NCBI GenBank assembly: GCA_022510745.1
Contig: JAFLSY010000015.1
Coordinates: 1 to 51,097 of the forward strand
Length of the DNA: 51,097 bases
Origin: Lachnospiraceae bacterium
GTDB lineage: Bacteria; Bacillota; Clostridia; Lachnospirales; Lachnospiraceae
Direction of reading: 5' to 3'
Position 1 is the stretch's first letter. Every line of letters starts with the position of its first letter. The position numbers were made by a program, and so were the translations under genes. Shown here in pieces: positions 8,274 through 16,839 of the stretch. The notes beneath the pieces were generated by a model that saw only the letters and a program-made list of their open reading frames with translations, was not told the origin of the DNA and did not search any database.

Positions 8274-9914
8274 ATGAAGAAGAGAAAAAAACTGAGCCGG
8301 AAGATGACTGCCATATGCGGTATCTTTGTACTTGTCTTAAGTATGACGCTCGGACTGTTGGGAGTTTATACATATTATAAAAACGTCAGGGAACGGTATG
8401 AACAATATGCAGAGACTATCATTCGGATAGCCGACAGCTATATTTACATTGAGGATATGGAGCAGTGCATTGAAACCGGAAATAAGACGGAAGATTATAT
8501 ATTGACGCAAATGCATTTAGACAACATCAAGAGCCGTTCTGATGTGGAGTATCTCTATGTTATAAAACCCTTGCAGACGGGAGAGGTCGATAATGCCATG
8601 TATATCTGGAGTGCGGTGACCCATGAAGAGCAGGAAACCTATCAGGAGATCAGTTCTCTGGGAGATTTGTCCGGGGAAGGCTTTAGCAGCGGGATGGCGG
8701 AAAGATTTATGGTGGCCATGGCCGAAGGAGACGAGGTGACTTACTATTCTAACAATACCGCAGAATTCGGTCATATGCTTACGGGAATGTATCCACTGCG
8801 CAATTGGGACGGGCGAGCCATAGCATTGATCTGCGTGGATATCTCCATGAATCAGATCTATCAGGATATTTATCGTTATATCCTGTTTGTGCTGTGCGGA
8901 ACATTTCTGGTAGGCGCGGTTTTTTTGTTAGTGCTTCTCGGTCTGGTGAATAAAAGTGTGGTTACTCCTGTGATTCGGATGTCCCAAAGCACAGAAGATT
9001 TCGTGCAGCAGAGCAATCATGAAACCGATCCTTCCCGACTGGTCTTTAAAGATCCGATGGTCTTTACCGGGGACGAGATTCAACTCTTATGTGAGAATCT
9101 GAATGAAATGACCTCCAAATTGGTGATATATATGGGGAATCTTCAGGAAGCCGCTGCGGACAGGGAGCGTATTTCTGCGGAATTGAATGTGGCCGCCGGT
9201 ATTAAATCCAGTATGCTGCCGAATGTATTTCCTGCATTTCCGGAGAGGACGGAATTTGATATCTGTGCAAAGCTGTGGACGGCCGGTGAAATGAGCGGAG
9301 ATTTTTATGACTTCTTTCTCATAGATCAGAATCATCTGGCAGTGGTAATAGGAAATGTCAACGGATCCGGAATTCCTGCAGCACTTTTGATCGTGATTAC
9401 TCAAACTCTGATCAAGAACTATACAAAGCTGGGTTTTACTCCGGAGAAGGTCTTCACCGAGGCTAACAACCAACTCAGTGAGAGCAATGAGGGAATGACC
9501 ACAACAGCCTTTCTGGGCATTCTGGATTTGACAAACGGCATCTTTTCCTATGTAAATGCAGGACATGCCATTCCTCTTTTAAAACATGCGGGAGGAGAGT
9601 TTGAGCCGCTGCCGGCCAAAGATTGCTTCGTGTTGGGAAGCATGGCCGGCGTGCCTTACTGGCAGCAGTCGGTGCAGCTGGCGCAGGGGGATTTGCTGTT
9701 CCTCTATACAAAGGGATTGATAGAAGCGGAGAATAGAGAGCAGGTACAGTACAGTACGGAGCATATGCAGCTGCGGTTGAATCAGATCCTCGGTGAAGCC
9801 TACGAACTTCCCGAGATATTGGAAGTCATGTACCGGGATGTAGAGAGATTTCTTGATGCAGAACCTGCAAAGCAGGATATCACCATGCTGTCCGTTCGGT
9901 ATTTTGGTATTTGA
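8274..9914 (+). CDS. Membrane sensor with PP2C/SpoIIE-type domain, metal site degraded
   Basis: A 546-residue protein with a membrane helix (about 13-33), an extracellular Cache-like sensor (about 35-198), a second helix (about 202-225), a HAMP-like linker (230-285) and a PPM/SpoIIE (RsbU-type) phosphatase domain (about 295-546). The switch-helix region AELNVAAGIKSSMLP is clear. Family enzymes bind metal through Asp in SGD, IGD, TDG and the final DD-I/T. Here the first is kept (Asp343), the second is Asn361 (IGNVNGSG), the third is Lys480 (TKGLIEA), and the last QDIT keeps Asp. Ordinary phosphatase activity is doubtful, and it may be a partner-switching scaffold. It is the last gene of the operon; no RsbV/RsbW pair lies beside it. 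Confidence 0.83.
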   Translation: MKKRKKLSRKMTAICGIFVLVLSMTLGLLGVYTYYKNVRERYEQYAETIIRIADSYIYIEDMEQCIETGNKTEDYILTQMHLDNIKSRSDVEYLYVIKPLQTGEVDNAMYIWSAVTHEEQETYQEISSLGDLSGEGFSSGMAERFMVAMAEGDEVTYYSNNTAEFGHMLTGMYPLRNWDGRAIALICVDISMNQIYQDIYRYILFVLCGTFLVGAVFLLVLLGLVNKSVVTPVIRMSQSTEDFVQQSNHETDPSRLVFKDPMVFTGDEIQLLCENLNEMTSKLVIYMGNLQEAAADRERISAELNVAAGIKSSMLPNVFPAFPERTEFDICAKLWTAGEMSGDFYDFFLIDQNHLAVVIGNVNGSGIPAALLIVITQTLIKNYTKLGFTPEKVFTEANNQLSESNEGMTTTAFLGILDLTNGIFSYVNAGHAIPLLKHAGGEFEPLPAKDCFVLGSMAGVPYWQQSVQLAQGDLLFLYTKGLIEAENREQVQYSTEHMQLRLNQILGEAYELPEILEVMYRDVERFLDAEPAKQDITMLSVRYFGI

Positions 9915-9965
9915 ATTCCTATATATTTATGGCATAATAAATGTATGAATATAAGGTCAGAACGC

Positions 9966-11084
9966 ATGAAAAAATACCGTTTTATGATTGTAGGCTCCGG
10001 TTGGAGATCTCTCTATTATGTGAGAATTGCAAAGGCGCTGCCGCAGTATTTTGAGTTGTGCGCCATGCTGTGCAGGACGCAGGAGAAAGCCGACTATATA
10101 GCGACAGTTCATGGGATACATACCACCATGTCCGTAGAGGAATGTGTGAAAATGAAACCGGATTTTGTGGTAGTGGCAGTGAATAAGGCCTCCATCGCTG
10201 ATGTAGCCAAAGAGTGGCTGGAGAGAGGATTTTTCGTGCTGTGCGAGACCCCGGCATCTTTGGAACTGAAGACTTTACATGAACTGTGGGCGCTGCATGA
10301 GCAGGGAGCTAAGCTGGCTGTGGCGGAGCAATACATTTTTTACCCCTTTTACTATGCCATAGGTCAGGTGTTACAGCGGAAGTGGATCGGAGATCCCTAC
10401 AGTGCAGTGGTTTCATTGGCCCATGAATATCATGGGGCAAGTCTGATAAGGCATTTTTTGAGGGAGGATATGACGGCTTTTCAGGTGACGGGAAAAACCT
10501 TTACCTTTCCCACTGTGGAGACTATGAGCCGCTATGAGCGTTTTACCGATGGCAGGATAGGGGATAAGAAGCGCACCACTGCTGTCTTTGAATTTGCGGA
10601 CGGAAAAGTGGGATGGTACGATTTTGACTCGGAGCAGTATCGGTCTCCCATCCGTCACAATTATCTGAATATCCGCGGTCCCAGAGGAGAGATAAAGGAC
10701 GATAAGATTTATTATCTAAATCAAGATAATCTGCCCGTATCTACATCGTTGGCAGTTACGAAGCGTACCATAGAGGTACCGGGGGAGACAAATCCCAATC
10801 TGAGACAGATTGAGCAGATTACGGAAATTGGGCTGGAGGACTCGTCTGTTACTGTATATAAGCCCTTTTTTGGAAATGTACCGCTCTCGTCCGATGAGAC
10901 TGCCATTGCGAATCTTATGTATGGGGTGGCGGTTTATGCGGGGGAGAAGGATGGCAGCGGAAAACTCAGAGTACCCTATTATTCTTTGAAAAATGCCCTC
11001 CAAGATTCTTATATGGCAATTCTGCTGCAACAGGCTCTTACCACCAAAGAAACAGTAAAGAGCACTAGGCAGCCATGGCATTAG
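9966..11084 (+). CDS. Gfo/Idh/MocA family oxidoreductase
   Basis: A 372-residue cytoplasmic protein. It has an N-terminal Rossmann fold with the dinucleotide motif IVGSGWRS (about residues 5-12), a strand ending in FVVVAVNKAS, and the segment CETPAS where family members usually have the EKP motif. The active-site Lys is therefore Thr. The C-terminal half carries the beta-sheet dimer and substrate domain. Such enzymes oxidise or reduce sugars and sugar derivatives with NAD(P); the substrate is not predictable. I chose the ATG at 9966, which follows AAGG at a proper distance, over 9945. It follows the eCIS-like operon by about 50 bases and appears unrelated to it. The Lys-to-Thr change makes it a less typical member. 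Confidence 0.85.
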   Translation: MKKYRFMIVGSGWRSLYYVRIAKALPQYFELCAMLCRTQEKADYIATVHGIHTTMSVEECVKMKPDFVVVAVNKASIADVAKEWLERGFFVLCETPASLELKTLHELWALHEQGAKLAVAEQYIFYPFYYAIGQVLQRKWIGDPYSAVVSLAHEYHGASLIRHFLREDMTAFQVTGKTFTFPTVETMSRYERFTDGRIGDKKRTTAVFEFADGKVGWYDFDSEQYRSPIRHNYLNIRGPRGEIKDDKIYYLNQDNLPVSTSLAVTKRTIEVPGETNPNLRQIEQITEIGLEDSSVTVYKPFFGNVPLSSDETAIANLMYGVAVYAGEKDGSGKLRVPYYSLKNALQDSYMAILLQQALTTKETVKSTRQPWH

Positions 11085-11123
11085 CAGAGTGAATGACGAA
11101 GGTGTTTTGCTATATAAAACTGC

Positions 11124-11152
11124 TTGTCAATCAACTGGTTAGGTGTTATTCT
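11124..11152 (+). promoter_or_regulatory. Sigma-A-type promoter for the diguanylate cyclase gene
   Basis: TTGTCA at 11124-11129 and TATTCT at 11147-11152 are separated by 17 bases. The start codon at 11208 lies about 55 bases downstream. Confidence 0.6.
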
Positions 11153-11207
11153 TTTCTTGTACTATCAATAAAGTCCTGATTTGGTCAAGGTAGATAGGGA
11201 GTTAAGA

Positions 11208-12299
11208 ATGGCCCAGAATTACATTTATATTCTCGTAGCGTTTGCCCTGATTTTCGGGGGAAGCCTTGCTCTCAGAAGTAATTATGTGAATAAATATAAA
11301 AACAAATATTATATTTATGCCGTATTGGTGAATATCGGTATTTTGATCGGTGAGATCGGTACGCATATCGGCGTGTATTATGGTCTGCGGCTGATCCATA
11401 TCATTTCAAATATGGTTAAATATGGACTGGCGCCTCTGCTTCCCTATTGCATTGTGCTGATGAACCGGAAATGCTGGAAACGTAAAGAGAAGATAGCGAT
11501 GCTTCCGGCAATTTTGGTTGTCCTTATTGCACTGACCTCCCAGCAGACAAGACTGTTGTTTTATGTTGATGGAGCAAATCAATACAGCAGAGGGCCCTTT
11601 TTTCTTGTCAGCTTGGCTGTAAGCATGCTTTATTTCCTAATGCTTACCATAACATCTTTTTATGAATATCGTGACGCTGATTTTTCGGAAAAAGTGTATC
11701 TGCTGGCCATATTGGTATTGGCATTGGGCGGCGTTTTCTTACAGGTGTTTTTTTCGCAAGTCGCATCCATGTGGACAACTACGGGAATCAGTCTGCTGTT
11801 ATATTACACCTTTGTACTTGAATTGAGCAATAAATATGATGTGCTGACAGGTGTTCGTAACCGTCGGGCCTTTGACTCACATAAATCAAATCTATTGTCC
11901 GGAAAATATTATGAACTGATCGTATTTGACATTAACGGTCTAAAACCGGTCAATGACAATTTGGGACATGAACAAGGCGACAAGCTGATCATGGGAGCTG
12001 CAGATGTGCTGGCAAAAAGCTTTTATGGGGTCGGCAAAATATATAGGATCGGCGGAGATGAATTCTGTATTATCTGCGATGCTAATGATGAAACAGCGGT
12101 GAATACGGCATTAGCGGATATAAAACAGAATATCCTCAAAGCAAATAAAACTATGGAGAATCAGGTTATGCTGTCTGTTTCCTACGGCATGGAAATCCAC
12201 CGGGCAGATGATGAACGGAATTTTCAGGAGATATTTAATGTGGCCGATGAAAAGATGTACGGGATGAAGCAGGAGTTTTACAGAAATAAAAAAGCATGA
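11208..12299 (+). CDS. Membrane-bound diguanylate cyclase (GGDEF)
   Basis: A 363-residue protein with about seven N-terminal membrane helices (1-200), like the 7TM regions of other signalling proteins, then a GGDEF domain (about 205-355). The active-site motif is intact (YRIGGDEF), as are DVLTGVRNRRAF and FDINGLKPVNDNLGHEQGD. No RxxD inhibitory site is seen five residues before GGDEF, so product inhibition at the usual I-site is unlikely. It should convert two GTP into c-di-GMP at the membrane in response to an unknown signal. The ATG at 11208 has AGGGAG in front; the TTG at 11181 does not. An EAL phosphodiesterase lies about 2 kb downstream and could oppose it. Confidence 0.92.
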   Translation: MAQNYIYILVAFALIFGGSLALRSNYVNKYKNKYYIYAVLVNIGILIGEIGTHIGVYYGLRLIHIISNMVKYGLAPLLPYCIVLMNRKCWKRKEKIAMLPAILVVLIALTSQQTRLLFYVDGANQYSRGPFFLVSLAVSMLYFLMLTITSFYEYRDADFSEKVYLLAILVLALGGVFLQVFFSQVASMWTTTGISLLLYYTFVLELSNKYDVLTGVRNRRAFDSHKSNLLSGKYYELIVFDINGLKPVNDNLGHEQGDKLIMGAADVLAKSFYGVGKIYRIGGDEFCIICDANDETAVNTALADIKQNILKANKTMENQVMLSVSYGMEIHRADDERNFQEIFNVADEKMYGMKQEFYRNKKA

Positions 12300-12343
12300 T
12301 AGAGAAGCTTAGGCGACAGATAATAACAGTCAGAAATATGATG

Positions 12344-12392
12344 AAGGCGCAGAAATAACGAATGCAAGAAAATCGTTATACTCTGCGCCTTT
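12344..12392. terminator. Bidirectional terminator between convergent genes
   Basis: AAGGCGCAGA at the left pairs with TCTGCGCCTT at the right, and an inner AACGA/TCGTT stem extends the hairpin. A T-run follows on the plus strand. It lies between the GGDEF gene (+) and pepF (-). Confidence 0.85.
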
Positions 12393-12408
12393 TCATTTTA
12401 CAACTCTA

Positions 12409-14211
12409 TTATGCCAACAACTCCTCGAGTTCTTCAATCAGATTACCAAACAGCGCCAGCGCTTCGTTCACCGGTGCAGGTGTGCTCATATCCACACCTG
12501 CGATCTTAAGCAGGGATATGGGATCAGTAGAGCAGCCGCCGCTGAGGAATTTAAGATAATGCTCCACAGCCTCCGAACCGCCGGAAAGAATGCGCTGTGA
12601 CAGTGCCATTGCAGCGGAAAAACCGGTTGCATACTGGTAAACATAGAACTGACGATAGAAATGGGGAATTCGGGCCCATTCCATGGCGATTTCCGGGTCT
12701 ACGATCACGTTGTCACCATAGTACAGTTTATTCAAATCATAGTAGATATCGCAGAACTGCTGGGCTGTAAGTGCCTCCCCTGCCTCTGCCAGTTCATGTG
12801 TTTTTAGCTCGAATTCCGCAAACATTGTCTGGCGATAAAGGGTGGTGCGGAACTGTTCCAGGAAATAGTTGATAAGTACTGCACGCTCCCGTTTGTCAGT
12901 AGTATGATCCAGCAGATAGCGCATCAACAGAGCTTCATTGCAGGTGGATGCCACCTCGGCTACAAAGATCACATAGTCCGCATAAACAGGTGGCTGTTTT
13001 TGATTGCTGAGATAGGAATGCATGGCATGACCCAGCTCATGAGCCAATGTAAATGCGCTGTCTAAGGTTTCTTTATGGTTTAACAGTACGAAGGGATGAA
13101 CAGAACTGCCGCATGAGTAGGCGCCGGAACGTTTACCTTCATTTTCATAGATATCCATCCACCGATCTTTAAAACTGCTTTCAATAACCTTATGATACTC
13201 CGCTCCCATAACTTCAGTGGCAGCAAGCACATATTCCTTCGCCTGCTCAAAGGGAATGACTCTGTCCGCTTCCGGCAGCATGGCTGCATAGAGATCGTAC
13301 ATATGCAGTTCTTCAAGTCCCATGGCTTTTTTCCGCAGACCCATGTAGCGGTACATCTTGTCAAGATTCTGATGGACTGCTTCAATGAGGTTATGGTATA
13401 CGGATTCCGGGATTTCAAGAGGGGAGAGCGCGGCTTGAAGAGCGCTGTCATATTTTCTGGCCCGGGAAAGAAATACATTTTTCCGTATCTCCGCATTGAG
13501 CATGCCGGCCAGACCGTTCCGAAAACTCTCGTAGACCCCGTAAAGAGATTTGAAGGCATTTTCACGCAGGGTTCTGTCCGTACTCTCCATTAAAGCAATA
13601 TAAGAACCGTGTGTCAAAGGATGTTCGGCACCGGTACTGTCAATGACTGCAGGAAATTTCATATCCGCATCTGCAAAGGCATTGTAAATGTTGCTGGGAC
13701 CGTCTGCTACTTCACCTGCGGCTGCCAGCAGATTCTCCTCTGCCTGGGAGAGAATGTGTTCCCGCTTCAGCCGCGCCCAGGTCAAATGCCGGCGGTATTT
13801 CTCCAGATCGGGTTCTTTGACATAGAATTGCTCCAATTCCTCTTCGGGAATCGCTACCAGTTCCGGTTCCGCAAAGGCATTTGCGCTGTTTATGCGCACG
13901 AGAAAACTGGAGCAACGCCCATGCATAGCCTGATATACCGCGTTCGCCGTGTCTTCGTGGTAGCGCAGCATAGTATAGACATATAGACTTTCAAGCCGGA
14001 CATTTACCTGCTCACTATAGTTTAAGTATTCTAACAGAGTGGCGGCATCGGTTCCCAGACGCCCTCTAAAGACTGCCAATTGTTCAGGTATCTGCTGGCA
14101 GGACTGAAATTCTGTTTCCCATGCGTCATCATTTGCAAAGAGATCCTCTACGCTCCAGCAGTCAGCCGGATTTTGCTCATTTCGCTTCATAATATTTTTT
14201 CCGTTTGCCAT
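12409..14211 (-). CDS. pepF: Oligoendopeptidase F (M3B metallopeptidase)
   Basis: A 600-residue cytoplasmic zinc peptidase, the usual length for PepF. The zinc motif HELGH is clear in FTLAHELGHAMHSYLS (about residue 385), followed by the family segment EVASTCNEALL, which holds the third ligand Glu. It cleaves short peptides, probably in peptide nutrition or turnover of signal and leader peptides. I chose the ATG at 14211 because GGAGG precedes it; that GGAGG lies just after the upstream ATG at 14223, so the latter is unlikely to be used. The gene stands alone on the minus strand between two c-di-GMP genes and is convergent with the diguanylate cyclase gene. Confidence 0.95.
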   Translation of the reverse strand: MANGKNIMKRNEQNPADCWSVEDLFANDDAWETEFQSCQQIPEQLAVFRGRLGTDAATLLEYLNYSEQVNVRLESLYVYTMLRYHEDTANAVYQAMHGRCSSFLVRINSANAFAEPELVAIPEEELEQFYVKEPDLEKYRRHLTWARLKREHILSQAEENLLAAAGEVADGPSNIYNAFADADMKFPAVIDSTGAEHPLTHGSYIALMESTDRTLRENAFKSLYGVYESFRNGLAGMLNAEIRKNVFLSRARKYDSALQAALSPLEIPESVYHNLIEAVHQNLDKMYRYMGLRKKAMGLEELHMYDLYAAMLPEADRVIPFEQAKEYVLAATEVMGAEYHKVIESSFKDRWMDIYENEGKRSGAYSCGSSVHPFVLLNHKETLDSAFTLAHELGHAMHSYLSNQKQPPVYADYVIFVAEVASTCNEALLMRYLLDHTTDKRERAVLINYFLEQFRTTLYRQTMFAEFELKTHELAEAGEALTAQQFCDIYYDLNKLYYGDNVIVDPEIAMEWARIPHFYRQFYVYQYATGFSAAMALSQRILSGGSEAVEHYLKFLSGGCSTDPISLLKIAGVDMSTPAPVNEALALFGNLIEELEELLA

Positions 14212-14245
14212 GATATCCTCCATATCAGTTCATTCATTTATCGAT

Positions 14246-14274
14246 ATGATATCACAATTTTTGGAGGAGAACAA
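14246..14274 (-). promoter_or_regulatory. Promoter for pepF
   Basis: On the minus strand TTGTTC (14269-14274) and TATCAT (14246-14251) are separated by 17 bases, about 35 bases before the pepF start. Confidence 0.6.
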
Positions 14275-14318
14275 CGGTCTGTGGATAAAAGTGTGGAAAT
14301 GAAAGGAATATTGGTATA

Positions 14319-14347
14319 TTGTCAAGAAATTCCTTTTAGGGTATAAT
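14319..14347 (+). promoter_or_regulatory. Sigma-A-type promoter for the GGDEF-EAL gene
   Basis: TTGTCA (14319-14324) and a consensus TATAAT (14342-14347) are separated by 17 bases. The start codon is at 14391. Confidence 0.75.
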
Positions 14348-14390
14348 GTAAAAACATACAATTGGTTATGTGTGCGAAGGAGAAAATAAT

Positions 14391-16673
14391 ATGTTCCGGG
14401 CATTGGTACTGTTACTGATCGTACTAATTATTTCTATGATCGTCTGTGTTAGCATCGTCAATAAAAAGCTTATTAAAAATCGCAGTCATGTGGTTCATTT
14501 GATCAATATGGCCATTTTTACCGCGGCTTGTTATACTGTTTTTATTTTAGTACCATTCGGTTATGATACGCTGGCCACTTTTATGAGCGGCCTCTATTTC
14601 CTTTCAACAGACTGGCTGGTTATCTATTTGATGTTCTTTGTCGCAGCCTATACGCATATACAGCCACCATCCAAACTGCCCAGGCGGATCATTGGTATTT
14701 TGGCAGGGGTGGATTCGATTTCTTTTCTGATCAATACCTTTACCCACCATATGTTTAAATTGGAAGCTGGTTCATCGGATCAGACGGGGATATCTTACTG
14801 GAACATACAGTTGCAACCACCCCATACCGTGCACCGTATTTTGGTCTATTCAATTGTTTTGTATAGCTTATGTATATTGATTTATAGGCTGATCAAATCT
14901 CCTGTTATGTTTAAAAATAAATACAGCAGCATATTGTTTCAGACATTGGCTGTAGTAGGATTAAATGTATTTTGTTCAGTTAAGAATGCCAAGTTTGATT
15001 ATTCGGTCATTTTATATGCCTCTTTGGCCATATCCATCTGCTATTTCGCCCTATATGCTCTGCCCAAGAAAGTATTGGAAAAAATATGTTCTACCATTGT
15101 AGAAGATTCTGTAATCGGAATGTTTGCCTATGATAACGACGGGAAATGCGTGGGCGTAAATGAAATGGCAAAGGACTTGTTTGCCGGAGACGAAGAGATT
15201 GAGGTCATTGCGGAGAGATATCTGGCCGACTGGTTTAAAGAGCATAAAGACAGCTCCTTAAATGTTATTGGTGAAGAACGAACAGTAATAAAGAACGGTG
15301 AAAAGAAATACATATATGTTACTTATCAGAAGTATTTAGATGAAAAAGGAAGAAGGCTTGGCTGCTGCTTTCAATTTGAGGACCGCACGGAAGTAGTAAT
15401 GAATTTCAAAGAAGAAAAGTACAGGGCTACACACGATATGCTGACCGGCCTGTTAAACAGGGAAGCCTTTGAGATTGAAGTAAAGAAAATTCTGGCCAAG
15501 GCAGAAGAGCCTTACTGTATGGTCTGTTCCAATATCCAGGATTTTAAAATGATCAACGAGCTTTACGGATCGGATGCGGGCGATAAGCTATTAATGACAC
15601 AGGCGGATATGATTCGCAGCAAAGAGGAAGAGGGTTCTGTGAGCGCCCGTATATATGCGGATAAGTTCTGTACTTTGATGCCCCGTAGGTCTTTTAACGA
15701 GAAGATGTTTACGGAAAATATGTCCAAATTGTTAGACCTGGGGGAGGAGAGCCCATTCAAGCCGCATTTCTATCTCGGTGTTTATGATATTACAGATGTA
15801 AGTGAGCCTGTATGGACTATGTATGATAAGGCTATTCTGGCAATCAATACCATCCGCGGTAACTATGGAAAGTATATTGCTTATTATAAGGAAGAACTGT
15901 TAGAGCGCATTTTAGAGGAAAGAGAAGTACTTGGCGGGTTTGATAGAGCGCTGGCAGAAGGGCAGTTCCATATGTTCCTTCAGCCACAGATTGCTAACAA
16001 TGGAACTATCGTGGGCGCAGAGGCATTGGTGCGGTGGATTCATCCGGAAAAGGGTTTGGTGAATCCGGGCGTATTTATTCCGACTTTAGAGAAGGCAGGA
16101 CTAATTCACAAGCTGGATCTGTATATGTGGGAATGTGCGGCCAAAAAGCTGGAAGAGTGGAAGACGCAGGGAAAAGAGGATTTATCCATTTCCGTGAATA
16201 TATCGACAAAAGACTTTTTCTATCTGGATATTCCCAAAACATTCTCTAAGTTGGCTCAAAAATATGATTTTGATATCGATAAGCTCAAGCTGGAGATCAC
16301 AGAATCAGCGCTGATAGAAAATGTCTTGGCAATCATGAAAACCTTGGACGAGCTGCATACGCTGGGGTATGATATCGAAATTGATGATTTTGGCAGCGGA
16401 TATTCCTCTCTGGGAATGCTCAAGGACATTAATGCCGACATTTTAAAAATTGATATGATATTCCTGCAGGAGACCAAGAATATTATGCGGAGCAACACGA
16501 TCTTAAAAAATGTTATTTCCATGTCAAAGGAACTGGGAATGCCCATTATCATGGAAGGTGTTGAGACCAAAGAACAGGTCGATTTCCTGATGAATGCGGG
16601 ATGTGATATGTTCCAAGGCTATTATTTTGCAAAGCCCATGAATGTGGAGAACTTTGAACAAGCGTATTGTTAA
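14391..16673 (+). CDS. Membrane c-di-GMP phosphodiesterase: 7TM-PAS-degenerate GGDEF-EAL
   Basis: A 760-residue protein. About seven membrane helices (1-220) are followed by a PAS-like domain (about 225-335), a GGDEF-fold domain (about 345-490) and an EAL domain (about 505-755). The GGDEF motif is replaced by YADKF, so cyclase activity is not expected. The EAL domain keeps AEALVRW, VNIS, EITES, DDFGSGYSSL, the KID Lys and EGVET, so it should hydrolyse c-di-GMP. Degenerate GGDEF domains often bind GTP to control a linked EAL (family knowledge). The start at 14391 follows GAAGGAG; the ATG at 14370 lies before this site. It is a single-gene unit with its own promoter and terminator. Confidence 0.92.
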   Translation: MFRALVLLLIVLIISMIVCVSIVNKKLIKNRSHVVHLINMAIFTAACYTVFILVPFGYDTLATFMSGLYFLSTDWLVIYLMFFVAAYTHIQPPSKLPRRIIGILAGVDSISFLINTFTHHMFKLEAGSSDQTGISYWNIQLQPPHTVHRILVYSIVLYSLCILIYRLIKSPVMFKNKYSSILFQTLAVVGLNVFCSVKNAKFDYSVILYASLAISICYFALYALPKKVLEKICSTIVEDSVIGMFAYDNDGKCVGVNEMAKDLFAGDEEIEVIAERYLADWFKEHKDSSLNVIGEERTVIKNGEKKYIYVTYQKYLDEKGRRLGCCFQFEDRTEVVMNFKEEKYRATHDMLTGLLNREAFEIEVKKILAKAEEPYCMVCSNIQDFKMINELYGSDAGDKLLMTQADMIRSKEEEGSVSARIYADKFCTLMPRRSFNEKMFTENMSKLLDLGEESPFKPHFYLGVYDITDVSEPVWTMYDKAILAINTIRGNYGKYIAYYKEELLERILEEREVLGGFDRALAEGQFHMFLQPQIANNGTIVGAEALVRWIHPEKGLVNPGVFIPTLEKAGLIHKLDLYMWECAAKKLEEWKTQGKEDLSISVNISTKDFFYLDIPKTFSKLAQKYDFDIDKLKLEITESALIENVLAIMKTLDELHTLGYDIEIDDFGSGYSSLGMLKDINADILKIDMIFLQETKNIMRSNTILKNVISMSKELGMPIIMEGVETKEQVDFLMNAGCDMFQGYYFAKPMNVENFEQAYC

Positions 16674-16689
16674 TTAAGATAAGTTTCTT

Positions 16690-16719
16690 AACGGCGGTCG
16701 TTAGAAAAGACCGCCGTTT
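16690..16719 (+). terminator. Rho-independent terminator after the EAL gene
   Basis: AACGGCGGTC pairs perfectly with GACCGCCGTT around a nine-base loop and is followed by TTATT. It starts 17 bases after the stop codon. Confidence 0.88.
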
Positions 16720-16766
16720 ATTATATGTATTTTTCTTAGGATTTCTTTAAATCCGATGAACTTTCA

Positions 16767-16795
16767 TTGCGACGTCAAACAATATTTGATATAGT
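16767..16795 (+). promoter_or_regulatory. Promoter of the ABC/MoxR/vWA operon
   Basis: TTGCGA (16767-16772) and TATAGT (16790-16795) are separated by 17 bases, about 45 bases before the first start codon. Confidence 0.55.
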
Positions 16796-16839
16796 AAAGC
16801 TTATAGAAATATTGTACAGGAAAGCGGAAGGAAAGGACA

